From: Silicimonas sp.
GTDB lineage: Bacteria > Pseudomonadota > Alphaproteobacteria > Rhodobacterales > Rhodobacteraceae
Assembly: GCA_013002465.1 (NCBI GenBank)
Contig: JABDJO010000074.1
Location: 1 to 64,000, forward strand
Direction: 5' to 3'
DNA length: 64,000 bases
The position numbers and the translations under genes are program-made. The notes under the pieces were generated by a model that saw only the letters and a program-made list of their open reading frames with translations, was not told the origin of the DNA and ran no database searches. Positions 26,470 to 35,233 of the stretch are shown one piece after another (the stretch's first letter is position 1; each line of letters opens with the position of its first letter).

Positions 26470-26473
26470 CGCT

Positions 26474-27094
26474 TCACTCCTCGGCCGTAGCCAGTTTGAA
26501 AGCCACCAGGGCAAAGAAGCACCCAAGCAACCCTTCGATCCAGCGACGGGCGCGGGCATAAAGGATGCGGAAAGGGTGAGAGCTTAGGGCCACTGCCCAA
26601 ATGCCGTGACCCGCGAAAGAAACTGCAAATGCGCCAATCACAAACAGGACAACCACAGGCAACGGCGCCAGGTTCAGTCCCGACACGGCAGCGATCGCGA
26701 CCCAGAACATCAAAGCTTTGGGATTGATCAATTGCATGAGAAACCCTTGCAGGATGCTGGATCGGCCTGATTCTCGGCGGGCCGTCGGCGGTGGCGGTGG
26801 ATTAATCGCCTTGCGAAAGGCAGTCCAGGCAAGCCAACCAAGATACGTCGCTCCGGCCAGTCGAACGATCGTCAACAACCCGGCCACTTCGGACCAAATC
26901 GCCGCCAGCCCGACGACGGTTGCCACCGCCAACAAAATAGCAGCGCATCCAATCCCAAGACAGGCCATCAATGCGGATCGACGGCCCTCTGAAACGGCAA
27001 TCCCAAGAATTAGCGCCACGCCCGGGCCCGGTGACATCACGCCGGTCATCTGGAGTCCCCACGCAAGGACCAGGTTCGGAAACCACTCTGCCAT
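26474..27094 (-). CDS. LysE/RhtB family amino-acid exporter
   Basis: The 206-residue protein has about six membrane helices. It shows LysE/RhtB features: MSPGPGVALILGIAVSEGRRSAL near the N terminus and MQLINPKALMFWVAI in the middle. The family exports amino acids or related amines. The ATG at 27094 overlaps the preceding permease stop (TGATG); a GTG one codon upstream is also possible. Its place inside the ABC importer operon, tightly coupled on both sides, is unusual and suggests it exports a by-product or excess of the imported compound. Confidence 0.88.
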   Translation of the reverse strand: MAEWFPNLVLAWGLQMTGVMSPGPGVALILGIAVSEGRRSALMACLGIGCAAILLAVATVVGLAAIWSEVAGLLTIVRLAGATYLGWLAWTAFRKAINPPPPPTARRESGRSSILQGFLMQLINPKALMFWVAIAAVSGLNLAPLPVVVLFVIGAFAVSFAGHGIWAVALSSHPFRILYARARRWIEGLLGCFFALVAFKLATAEE

Positions 27095-28194
27095 CACGAC
27101 CCCTCCGGTTTCTTGCGGCGGAACATCAGGAACAGTCGTTCAAGCGGCATCCGAACCATGTTGTCCAAGGCTCCGGTGAAAAGGATCACCAGGGCCTGGA
27201 TGACAACCACCAGTTCACGTGGAATGCTTGTCCAGAAGTCAATCTCGGCCCCGCCTTGCACAAGAAATCCGAACAACAGTGCCGCCAACACGATGCCAAA
27301 CGGATGTGATCGCCCCATCAGCGCAACCGCGATCCCGATGAAGCCGGCACCTTCGACCGAATTCAGAACCAGACGTTCTGCGGCCATGACACTGTTGATT
27401 GCCATGCAACCCGCCAGAGCGCCCGAAATAATCATGGCAATCATGATGATCCGGGTCGGCGAGATGCCAGCATAGGACGCAGCGCTTTCACTTTGCCCAT
27501 AGGCGCGGATTTCATAGCCAAGCCGGGTGCGCCAGATCAGAAGCCAGATCAGGTAACAGGCAAGCAACGCGATAAAAAAGCTTATGTTGACCGGGGCCGC
27601 CGACGAAAACGGGATACCGAAGAACCCCAGGATGTCCGAAAGCCTTGGCAAATTTGTTCCGTCGACAAATCGGGCACTGGTCGGGTCCATCGACCCTTCG
27701 GGCTTCAGGACTTCGACCAATAGATAGACCATCAACGCCGAGGAAATGAAGTTGAACATGATCGTGGTGATCACGATATGACTGCCGCGTTTCGCTTGAA
27801 GATAGGCAGGAATGATCGCCCACGCCGCCCCGAACAGGGCGCCGCCGAGCAGGGCAAAGGGCAGCGCCAGCGTCCAGTGCGGCCACGGCACAGACAGGCA
27901 GACAAGGGCAACTCCCAGCCCGCCAAGGGTGGCCTGACCTTCGCCGCCGATGTTGAACAGCCTTGCGTGAAAGGCAACCGCAACCGCCAGACCGGTAAAC
28001 ATGTAATTGGTGGCAAAAAACAGCATATAACCGAAACCTTCGGAGCGTCCGAAAGTGCCCTCGATCATCAATTTCAACGCCGCGATCGGATCTTCACCGA
28101 TCGCGAGGATCACCAAAGCCGAGATGACAAATGCCAAAAGGATGGAAAACAACGGTATGAGAAAGGCGTCGGCCCACTTCGGCATCACGTCCAT
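27094..28194 (-). CDS. ABC transporter permease, BMP/nucleoside type (NupP/YufP-like)
   Basis: The 366-residue inner-membrane protein belongs to the BPD_transp_2 family. It has VAFHARLFNIGGEGQATLGGLG near residue 75 and the cytoplasmic coupling loop GYEIRAYGQSESAASYAGIS. It forms the channel with the other permease of the operon. The start is ATG 28194, four bases after the ATPase stop; an ATG three codons later (28185) is an alternative. Confidence 0.9.
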   Translation of the reverse strand: MDVMPKWADAFLIPLFSILLAFVISALVILAIGEDPIAALKLMIEGTFGRSEGFGYMLFFATNYMFTGLAVAVAFHARLFNIGGEGQATLGGLGVALVCLSVPWPHWTLALPFALLGGALFGAAWAIIPAYLQAKRGSHIVITTIMFNFISSALMVYLLVEVLKPEGSMDPTSARFVDGTNLPRLSDILGFFGIPFSSAAPVNISFFIALLACYLIWLLIWRTRLGYEIRAYGQSESAASYAGISPTRIIMIAMIISGALAGCMAINSVMAAERLVLNSVEGAGFIGIAVALMGRSHPFGIVLAALLFGFLVQGGAEIDFWTSIPRELVVVIQALVILFTGALDNMVRMPLERLFLMFRRKKPEGS

Positions 28195-28198
28195 GCTG

Positions 28199-29824
28199 TC
28201 ACACCCCTATCCCTGGATTGTCGACCCGTTGGGCCCCGGTGCTGGACGCGGTATCGGCGCGGCCAGTGTCAGTTATCCCAGCCATCAACATGCCCAGCTC
28301 ACGCTCGTCGGTTTCGCTGGGAAGCCGTTCGCCCATAATCTGTCCGTCGAACATGACGGCAATTCGGTCGGCCAGGGACATGATTTCGTCCAACTCGACC
28401 GAAACGAGCAGGATCGCCTTGCCCTTGTCACGCAGCGCTACAATCTGCTGATGAATGAACTCGATTGCACCAATATCGACGCCACGAGTCGGTTGCCCGA
28501 CCAACAGCAACTCTGGATCCCGTTCGATTTCACGGGCCAGGACGATTTTTTGCTGGTTCCCGCCGGAGAAATTCTTTGCCGTCAGCCCGGTGATCGGCGG
28601 CCGAACGTCGAAACGCTCCATCTTCTCGGCGGTGGCCTGTTTGATCGCGTTGTTGTCCATGAACCACCGGGATTTCTGGTATTCGGGCGCCTGGTGATAA
28701 CCGAAGATCATGTTTTCCCAAGCGAAAAAGTCCAGGATAAGACCTTCGCGGTGCCTGTCTTCCGGTACATGTGCGATGCCGCGTTCGCGCCGCGACTGAC
28801 CATCGGAGTGTTTGCCCGTCAGGTCAATCTCGTTGCCGTTGACGCGGATATTGCCGGTGCCATTCATGTACCCACCAAGCACATGCAATAGCTCGGATTG
28901 ACCGTTCCCTGCGACGCCCGCAATGCCAAGGATTTCGCCGCCGCGGACCTGCAGATCAATGCCTTTCAGGCGCTCGACCCCGTTTTCGTCCACCACACGA
29001 AGGTTTTCGACCTCAAGCACACTGGCGTAGGGGGTCGCGGGTTTCTTGTCGACACGCAACAAAACCTTTCGGCCAACCATCAGTTCGGCCAGTTCCTCCG
29101 GGCTGGTTTCCGCTGTCTTGACCGTGGCGGTCATTTCGCCCCGCCGCATCACGCTGACGGTGTCGGTCACATCCATGATCTCGCGCAGCTTGTGGGTGAT
29201 CAGGATGATCGTTTTGCCCTCGTCCCTGAGCCCTTTCAGGATGCGGAACAGGTGGTCTGCTTCGGACGGTGTCAGAACTCCGGTAGGTTCGTCCAGGATC
29301 AGAATATCGGCCTTTCGGTACAGCGCCTTCAGAATCTCAACCCGCTGCTGATAGCCGACACTCAGATCTTCGATCAGAGCATCCGGCTTGACGTTAAGCT
29401 CGTATTCTTTTGCAAGATCGGTGAGAAGAAGCCTGGCCTTGGCCAATGAAGGTTTCAGGCGCGCACCGTCCTCGGCGCCCAGAACGACGTTTTCCAGAAC
29501 CGAGAAGTTTTCGACCAGTTTGAAATGCTGAAAAACCATGCCAATTCCGGCGGCAATCGCGGCTTGGCTGTCGGGAATTTCGGTCTTTTTCCCGCTGATG
29601 AAGATTTCACCACGGTCGGCTTTGTAAAAGCCGTAAAGAATTGACATCAAAGTAGATTTTCCGGCGCCATTCTCTCCGATGATGCCGTGGATGGTGCCTG
29701 GCATGACGCGGATCGCGATGTCCTTGTTTGCCTGCACCGGACCAAAGGCTTTTGAAATACCTCTGAGTTCAATGGCAGGGGCGACCGTGTCCGGTCGCCC
29801 CCCTTGTTCGTTGCCGTCACTCAT
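28199..29824 (-). CDS. ABC transporter ATP-binding protein with two NBDs (NupO/YufO-like)
   Basis: The 541-residue protein powers the nucleoside importer. The N-terminal NBD has Walker A GENGAGKST (about residues 51-59), signature LSVGYQQR and Walker B ILILDEPTGVL. The C-terminal NBD has the degenerate Walker A GVAGNGQSE, signature FSGGNQQK and LLVGQPTRGVD. The weakened second site is typical of the sugar and nucleoside type in this family. The ATG at 29824 overlaps the stop of the binding-protein gene. Confidence 0.93.
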   Translation of the reverse strand: MSDGNEQGGRPDTVAPAIELRGISKAFGPVQANKDIAIRVMPGTIHGIIGENGAGKSTLMSILYGFYKADRGEIFISGKKTEIPDSQAAIAAGIGMVFQHFKLVENFSVLENVVLGAEDGARLKPSLAKARLLLTDLAKEYELNVKPDALIEDLSVGYQQRVEILKALYRKADILILDEPTGVLTPSEADHLFRILKGLRDEGKTIILITHKLREIMDVTDTVSVMRRGEMTATVKTAETSPEELAELMVGRKVLLRVDKKPATPYASVLEVENLRVVDENGVERLKGIDLQVRGGEILGIAGVAGNGQSELLHVLGGYMNGTGNIRVNGNEIDLTGKHSDGQSRRERGIAHVPEDRHREGLILDFFAWENMIFGYHQAPEYQKSRWFMDNNAIKQATAEKMERFDVRPPITGLTAKNFSGGNQQKIVLAREIERDPELLLVGQPTRGVDIGAIEFIHQQIVALRDKGKAILLVSVELDEIMSLADRIAVMFDGQIMGERLPSETDERELGMLMAGITDTGRADTASSTGAQRVDNPGIGV

Positions 29825-30825
29825 CAGAATTCAAGTGCTGGGCAGCTGTCATTCTCGTAATAGCTCGCAACCGAGATATTGCCGGCGATGATGTCTTCGC
29901 GGGCCTTGTCGACGGCCATCTTCATGTCGTCGGAAACCAAAGGCGCGTTGTTCTCGTCAAGCGCATAGCCCACGCCGTCGTTCTCAAGTCCCATGACGGT
30001 GATGCCAGCTTCAAACCCTTCGGTGCCCTTCGAGAAGACGTCGAATACTGCGTTGTCCACACGCTTCAGCATCGAAGTCAGAACCTTGCCCGGATGCAGG
30101 TGGTTTTGGTTGGAATCGACGCCGATCGACAGGATGTTGGCATCCGCCGCCGCCTGAAGAACACCCACACCGGTGCCGCCAGCCGCCGCATATACCACGT
30201 CGGCGCCCTGACTGACCTGTGCCCGTGTCAGTTCACCGCCTTTCACCGGGTCATTCCATGCCGCAGGTGTCGTGCCGGTCATGTTGGCGACCACTTTGAT
30301 ATCGGGGTTAACCGCTTTGGCGCCCTGGGCATAGCCGCAGGCAAAGTGGCGGATCAGCGGGATATCCATACCGCCGATGAAGCCGACAGTCCCCGAGTCC
30401 GAGGCCATGGCTGCCAGCATGCCAACAAGATAGCTGCCTTCATGTTCGGCAAAGCTGATTTGGCGCAGGTTTTCGATATCGAGCCAGTTCACGTCGATGA
30501 TCGCGAATTTGGTGTCGGGATACTTCGGCGCGACTTCTTCCACTGTCGCGGCATTGGCAAAGCCAAGAACCACGATGGGGTTGAACCCGGCTTCGGCCAG
30601 GCGGGTCGCGAATTGTACGCGCTGGGCTTCGGCGGTGACTTCGATCTCGCGATAGCTGCCGCCGGTTTCCTCGGCCCAACGCTTGGCCCCGTTATAGGCG
30701 GCCTCGTTGAACGATTTGTCGAATTTTCCGCCCATGTCGTACATCAGCGCGGGTTCAGCAAGAGCGGCTGTCGCGGTCATTGCCAGCACGGTGGCACCGC
30801 CCAGCATTTTCTGCATCAATGTCAT
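29824..30825 (-). CDS. BMP-family (PnrA-like) substrate-binding protein
   Basis: The 333-residue periplasmic protein has a signal peptide (MTLMQKMLGGATVLAMTATAALA) without a lipobox Cys, so it is soluble. Next comes the BMP-family opening YDMGGKFDKSFNEAAYNGAKRW, then PIVVLGFANAATVEEVAPKYPDTKFAIID and GSYLVGMLAAMASDSGTVGFIGG. Family members bind purine nucleosides or related compounds. It heads the operon (binding protein, ATPase, permease, lysE, permease). GGGAG precedes the ATG, and the promoter should lie in 30826-30979. Confidence 0.92.
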   Translation of the reverse strand: MTLMQKMLGGATVLAMTATAALAEPALMYDMGGKFDKSFNEAAYNGAKRWAEETGGSYREIEVTAEAQRVQFATRLAEAGFNPIVVLGFANAATVEEVAPKYPDTKFAIIDVNWLDIENLRQISFAEHEGSYLVGMLAAMASDSGTVGFIGGMDIPLIRHFACGYAQGAKAVNPDIKVVANMTGTTPAAWNDPVKGGELTRAQVSQGADVVYAAAGGTGVGVLQAAADANILSIGVDSNQNHLHPGKVLTSMLKRVDNAVFDVFSKGTEGFEAGITVMGLENDGVGYALDENNAPLVSDDMKMAVDKAREDIIAGNISVASYYENDSCPALEF

Positions 30826-30979
30826 ATAAAGTTCTCCCGGTTACATGTCTTCGGGCGCGACTTTCTGGAGTATTGCCCCCCGGCGCCCCGTATTGATGCC
30901 CGATTAAGGCCGCAGAGGCCGGGAAGGGTCAATAGGAGTCTTTGGAACAACTACCGAATTTGGTGCAACCGACGTTGGG

Positions 30980-31456
30980 TCAGGTCACGTCCAAAGGCTT
31001 GCTCATAAGGAGCGCGTCGATACGGCCTTTGGCGGTTTTGTAATAGGCTGGTCGCGCCCCGACTTTCGTCCAACCCGCTGAAATATAGAGGTTGATGGCC
31101 GCCTGATTCGCGACTGCAACCTCAAGAAAGCCAGTCGCGGCGCCCAAGTATCGAGCTTGTGTTTCGAAGGCGCGCAGGCAGACTTTGCCAAGTCCCCGTC
31201 GCTGGTGGGCAGGATCGACGACTATTGTCAGTAACTCGGCCTCGTCCAGGCTGACGCGACCCAGAGCAAAGGCTGCCAGGTCTTCCGCTGCTGCCGACGA
31301 GGGAGCATTGCCCCCACGGTTCATTCCAACAGTCGACGGCTGAGGGACAAGAAAAACACCTGGAGATCCTAGAAGGTCGGTGAAGTCCTTTTCGCTCCAT
31401 GGTGCCGGAGTTGTCATGGCCCGGCCGTGCAGCTTGGCCAGTTCGCCGGGTGTCAT
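30980..31456 (-). CDS. rimI: GNAT acetyltransferase, RimI-like
   Basis: The 158-residue product has the GNAT core: ELLTIVVDPAHQRRGLGKVCLRAFE carries the acetyl-CoA loop (QRRGLG), followed by GFLEVAVANQAAINLYISAGWTKVGARPAYY. It would acetylate the N-terminal Ala of ribosomal protein S18 if a true RimI. The gene overlaps tsaB (ATGA), the classical tsaB-rimI arrangement, which supports the assignment. Confidence 0.82.
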   Translation of the reverse strand: MTPGELAKLHGRAMTTPAPWSEKDFTDLLGSPGVFLVPQPSTVGMNRGGNAPSSAAAEDLAAFALGRVSLDEAELLTIVVDPAHQRRGLGKVCLRAFETQARYLGAATGFLEVAVANQAAINLYISAGWTKVGARPAYYKTAKGRIDALLMSKPLDVT

Positions 31457-32163
31457 GGCAAGATCTTTATTGAGGGTTCGCGGCTTGGTGCGGCATCGGC
31501 AGGTCGAATGTAAAGTGGTGCCGGTCGAGGGTTGTTTTGTCCGCTGGCAAGGCGGGTTGCGGCGACCTTGGCGATGGTCGGGGCAATCTTCTCCGGCAAG
31601 CCCGGCAATTCGACACCGGGTGCGTCGCAATCAATGCCGGTCTCTCCGATCTTATAGACTTCGATGTCCGGCAGCGGATCGGCTATTGATATCAATGCGG
31701 GTGCGTCAAGATAGCTGTGGCAGACAAACTCTGCGGCGGCCGCTATTCCAGTGTTCTGCACCTTGCCGTTGGTCGCAATCTGATAATATTGCTGGCCTTT
31801 CGGTCCAGGAAGCAGGGTGACCGTTTTTCCGTCTTCGCCGTTCAGAAGTCTGCGGACAACGTCGAATCCAGTCACACCGATGGCCGGAACGCCTAGCGCC
31901 AGGGCCAATCCCCGCGCCGCGCTGATCGAAATTCGGATGCCGGTGAAATTGCCCGGTCCAATACCGACGGCAATGGCGTCGAGTTCTTCCCACACCGTGC
32001 CAACCTCGGACATCACCAAATCAAGTAATGGAAAAAGCCGTTCTGCCTGACCGCGGGACATGTCCTCGTGTCGCGACGCGACAATTTCGCCACCTAGCAG
32101 CAAGGCGGCGGCGCAGTGAGGGCCGGAGGTATCAAAGGCGAGGATGGTTGGGTGCTTTTTCAT
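31453..32163 (-). CDS. tsaB: tRNA threonylcarbamoyladenosine biosynthesis protein TsaB
   Basis: TsaB is the non-catalytic ASKHA-fold partner of TsaD in making t6A37 of ANN-decoding tRNAs. The 236-residue product begins ILAFDTSGPHCAAALL and contains AIGIGPGNFTGIR in the form AVGIGPGNFTGIRISISAARGLA, the family hallmark. The ATG at 32163 is preferred over a 48-codon upstream extension because it lies just after the GFA gene stop. Confidence 0.92.
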   Translation of the reverse strand: MKKHPTILAFDTSGPHCAAALLLGGEIVASRHEDMSRGQAERLFPLLDLVMSEVGTVWEELDAIAVGIGPGNFTGIRISISAARGLALALGVPAIGVTGFDVVRRLLNGEDGKTVTLLPGPKGQQYYQIATNGKVQNTGIAAAAEFVCHSYLDAPALISIADPLPDIEVYKIGETGIDCDAPGVELPGLPEKIAPTIAKVAATRLASGQNNPRPAPLYIRPADAAPSREPSIKILP

Positions 32164-32164
32164 G

Positions 32165-32593
32165 TCAGCGCCGGAGTGTGGCGCGGGCCGTGCCTTCGAC
32201 GCGTGCGAGGGCGTCGTCAATGTGCAACCAGGGAAGTGCGCTTGCCGCGTGGCAGTGTACTTCGGGTGGAAGCTGATCGGCCTGATCCAGGATGCCAAGC
32301 GGGACATAAGATTGATCTGGCAGGTAGTCGAAACGGGCCATCAGCTGCGATCCGCAATCTGGGCAGAACCAACGCGACACGCCTTCGGTCACGGTTTTCG
32401 CCTTGTCGCGTTCGGGGATCAGCCGCAGGTCGCGGTTGCGAAACGCGGCAAAGGCGGCAACCGGGGCGGCGGTCACGCGTCTGCAATCGCGGCAATGACA
32501 ATAGGCGACCGTGTCAGGCGCGCCCATTGATTCCACCCTGCTTGCGCCGCAATAGCAGCGACCGGTAAAGCTGGCCTTGTCTTCAGGCCGCAA
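32165..32593 (-). CDS. GFA family (glutathione-dependent formaldehyde-activating-like) protein
   Basis: The 142-residue product has the zinc cysteine sets of GFA/CENP-V proteins: CYC after GR, CHCRDCRR, and FCPDCGSQL. Such proteins are annotated as formaldehyde-activating, but the true substrate is usually unknown. The only start is TTG at 32593, overlapping the Nfu gene stop by 11 bases, with GAGG nine bases upstream. It sits inside a tightly packed Nfu-GFA-tsaB-rimI run. Confidence 0.85.
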   Translation of the reverse strand: MRPEDKASFTGRCYCGASRVESMGAPDTVAYCHCRDCRRVTAAPVAAFAAFRNRDLRLIPERDKAKTVTEGVSRWFCPDCGSQLMARFDYLPDQSYVPLGILDQADQLPPEVHCHAASALPWLHIDDALARVEGTARATLRR

Positions 32594-33143
32594 TCGGGCG
32601 GACCTCGATCACTTCGGGGATGTAGTGGCGCAAAAGGTTCTCGATACCCATTTTCAGCGTCAGGGTCGACGATGGACAGCCCGCGCAGGCCCCTTGCATG
32701 TGCAGATAGACAATGCCGCGATCAAAGCCGTGGAAAACGATATCGCCACCATCCTGAGCCACTGCGGGTCGCACGCGCGTATCCAGCAATTCCTTGATCT
32801 GGTTGACAATATCTCCATCTTCGCCATCGTGTTCCGCATGGGCCGACGCCGGTGTCTCGCCTTCGATTGCCGGTTGGCCCGACTGAAAGTGCTCCATGAT
32901 GGCGCCCAGGATCGGGGCTTTCAGAATGTCCCATTCCTGCCCATCAGCTTTGGTTACGGTCACAAAATCCGTTCCGAGGAACACGCCAGCAACGCCCTCC
33001 ACCGCAAAGACACGACGGGCAAGCGGCGACGACGCTGCCATCTCGGCAGCCGGAAAATCTGCGGTGCCTGCACCCAGAACTGATTGTCCCGGAAGAAATT
33101 TCAGCGTCGCGGGGTTTGGCGTGGATTCTGTCTGAATAAACAT
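32583..33143 (-). CDS. NifU/Nfu-type Fe-S scaffold or carrier protein
   Basis: The 186-residue product has an Nfu N-terminal domain (FIQTESTPNPATLKFLPG, residues 2-19) and a C-terminal NifU domain with the cluster-binding CxxC (GACAGCPSS). The likely role is delivery of [4Fe-4S] clusters to target proteins. The ATG at 33143 gives the conserved MFIQTESTPNP opening. Confidence 0.93.
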   Translation of the reverse strand: MFIQTESTPNPATLKFLPGQSVLGAGTADFPAAEMAASSPLARRVFAVEGVAGVFLGTDFVTVTKADGQEWDILKAPILGAIMEHFQSGQPAIEGETPASAHAEHDGEDGDIVNQIKELLDTRVRPAVAQDGGDIVFHGFDRGIVYLHMQGACAGCPSSTLTLKMGIENLLRHYIPEVIEVRPIAA

Positions 33144-33235
33144 GGGTTGCCTCCGATAGGCTTCAGATATGCGGTTCGACGCGGCCGCTGTCAATGGTTT
33201 GGAACGGTTCTAAATCGCGACCCAACTGGCCAGAC

Positions 33236-33691
33236 TCACGACACAGCAGCCAGTTTTTCTTTGGACAGTTCGCCCGGAACAATCGTCAACGGGACGGGTA
33301 GGGAGCCGAACCGGCGCGACAGGTCTGTCACGATTGGTCCCGGTCCGCCTTTTTCAGCACTTGCACCAAGAACCAGAACCCCGATTTCGCCATCCTCTTC
33401 GATTTGTTTCAGGATTTCGGGCACTGCGTCGCCCTCGCGGATCACCAGTTCGGGCTCAACATCCTGGCGGTCGCGCATCCATTTGGCAAAGACCTCATAG
33501 TGCGCGTGGATGCGGTCCCGCGCCTCTTGACGCATGATTTCGCCAACACCGATCCAGTGATTGAATTCCTCGGGAGGAATTATGGCCAGCACCTGCACGC
33601 CGCCGCCAGTGTTGGCGGCGCGCATGGCGGCAAACCGAATGGCGTTCAGGCATTCGCGGCTGTCATCCAGAATGACAAGGAATTTGCGCAT
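33236..33691 (-). CDS. Universal stress protein UspA family
   Basis: The 151-residue product has the Usp alpha/beta fold. FLVILDDSRECLNAIRFAAMRA is at the N terminus, and a nucleotide-loop-like VLVLGASAEKGGPGPIVTDLSRRF resembles the G-2x-G-9x-G(S/T) ATP motif, with some drift. It stands alone between the Nfu gene and an ornithine cyclodeaminase homologue. Confidence 0.86.
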   Translation of the reverse strand: MRKFLVILDDSRECLNAIRFAAMRAANTGGGVQVLAIIPPEEFNHWIGVGEIMRQEARDRIHAHYEVFAKWMRDRQDVEPELVIREGDAVPEILKQIEEDGEIGVLVLGASAEKGGPGPIVTDLSRRFGSLPVPLTIVPGELSKEKLAAVS

Positions 33692-33745
33692 TGGATCGGT
33701 CTCCGTTTCCGGCGCGATGATGCGCCTTTGCCAGGCGTAAGTCCA

Positions 33746-34717
33746 TCATTCAGGGGCAATCCGTTGGCCCGCGCCGGTTGTTTCGGCGCGATGAAGCGCG
33801 AGCGTGGCGGCGGCATAGTCACCAAGGGCGATCCCGCGGAAGGCGAAGGCTGCAGGACGGTCCGGAACCCGGGGTGGTATCCTGTCTGATACAAGGTCTG
33901 TCAGATCGCCCGCGATGGCGCTTGCGTCCAACATGGGCTTTGGAGCCTGGCGTTCCTGTTCCAGGTCGTCCACGACGACTGTCCCGAAATGGTCAAGGCT
34001 TTGGTCAATCCAGGGAATGCAAAGGTCGGTAATGGCGGCAAACGCATTTGGTTTTAGCCAGGCCGCGTTCAAAAAGGGCTTTATCTCGTAGTCCAGCGTG
34101 ACCGAAGTGACGACGATATCGGCTTCGCGCAGGGCTGTCTCGGCTGAGTCCGCCGCCACTGCGTCGAACCCCTGCGCTCGGGCCTCGTCACAAAAGGCGT
34201 CACGGTTGGCAGCACCACGTCCGAACGCGATGACGCGCTTCAGGGGAAACATGTCCTTGAACGCTGCGAGGTGGCTGCGCGCCTGCACACCGCAGCCGAC
34301 AAAGGCGATGGTACGTGACGCAGGATCAGCCAATCGTCGCGCGGCCACGGCGGACAAAGCAGCGGTCCGGTGCGCCGTAATCCAATTCGCGCCCATGACC
34401 GCCCGCAACAGACCGGTTTCGGCATCCAGAACCAGGATTGCGCCATTGATAGACGGCAAATCGCGCTCTGGATTGTCAGGCGACACGGTGACGGTCTTCA
34501 GGACCGTCAGTCCTTCTTCACCGACAGCAAGGGTCGACATCATATATCGGCCGCCGCCGGGCATAAGCGCCGACTTGGGTGTTACATGCAAATGTCCGCT
34601 GGCCTTGGCGTGAAGTGCCGTCTCGATCGCATCGGCAACGTCGGAGGGGGCAAGGCCAAGTGCGCCAAGGGTTTCGTCGGACAGATATAGAAAATCGTTT
34701 GATGTATGGAGCGACAT
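33746..34717 (-). CDS. Ornithine cyclodeaminase / mu-crystallin family protein
   Basis: The 323-residue NAD(P)-binding protein has the OCD/mu-crystallin pattern: MPGGGRYMMSTLAV, ANWITAHRTAALSAVAARRLA and the Rossmann segment IAFVGCGVQARSHLAAF. Members include ornithine cyclodeaminase, alanine dehydrogenase and ketimine reductases, so the substrate is open. AGAGG precedes the ATG at 34717. Confidence 0.85.
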   Translation of the reverse strand: MSLHTSNDFLYLSDETLGALGLAPSDVADAIETALHAKASGHLHVTPKSALMPGGGRYMMSTLAVGEEGLTVLKTVTVSPDNPERDLPSINGAILVLDAETGLLRAVMGANWITAHRTAALSAVAARRLADPASRTIAFVGCGVQARSHLAAFKDMFPLKRVIAFGRGAANRDAFCDEARAQGFDAVAADSAETALREADIVVTSVTLDYEIKPFLNAAWLKPNAFAAITDLCIPWIDQSLDHFGTVVVDDLEQERQAPKPMLDASAIAGDLTDLVSDRIPPRVPDRPAAFAFRGIALGDYAAATLALHRAETTGAGQRIAPE

Positions 34718-34727
34718 TCCAAACCTC

Positions 34728-35233
34728 TTAGAATTGTGTCGATGGTGACCGAGAGGCGTAGGGATGTCTACTGATCAGACGCCTGATCAACCACAATGCG
34801 AATGCAAGCAACTGCGCTGCCAAGGCAATCAGAAGAGCAAGCGTTGTCGACACCAGTTCGCTGATGCGGGTGGTTAGCCGCAAGACACGCGCCCTGCCCA
34901 AGACTGCGAAGTGGGTGCGGGCCTCGGGACCAGCTATGGCGGCCACGCGGGCTATTCTTGCCAGGTTGTCCGTGGAATCGGCATATCGCAGTCAGGCAAG
35001 TGCATCGCCAACCGGCATGGCGTCGGTCAGCTTCCGGGCGTCTGACAAGGCGGTGGACAGGCCCTCGGCAGCTTTTTGTCGTTCAATGCCGCCGGATCAA
35101 GTCGCCGTCGCACGACACCTCGCGCCCGGCTCCGGTAGGGCGCTGTGAATGGCGACCGAGACAAAGACCAGCCGGACGCCAGAAACGTGGCAATACTGGC
35201 AAGACCCAGAAGGGTCCGCACCGGCCGCCGCAT
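34728..35233 (-). pseudogene. Degenerate two-TM membrane protein gene
   Basis: Three coding pieces in two frames read as one former protein. The ATG at 35233 overlaps the ilvE stop (TAATG) and gives a good signal-anchor ([20 protein letters not shown]). Near 35160 the sense passes to another frame (FVSVAIHSALPEPG, then EGLSTALSDARKLTDAMPVG, then LARIARVAAIAGPEAR). It ends in a second membrane helix (LALLIALAAQLLAFALWLI). That second frame is broken by TGA at 35099-35097 and at 34994-34992. One frameshift and two stops make a live product unlikely. I do not recognise the family. Confidence 0.65.
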
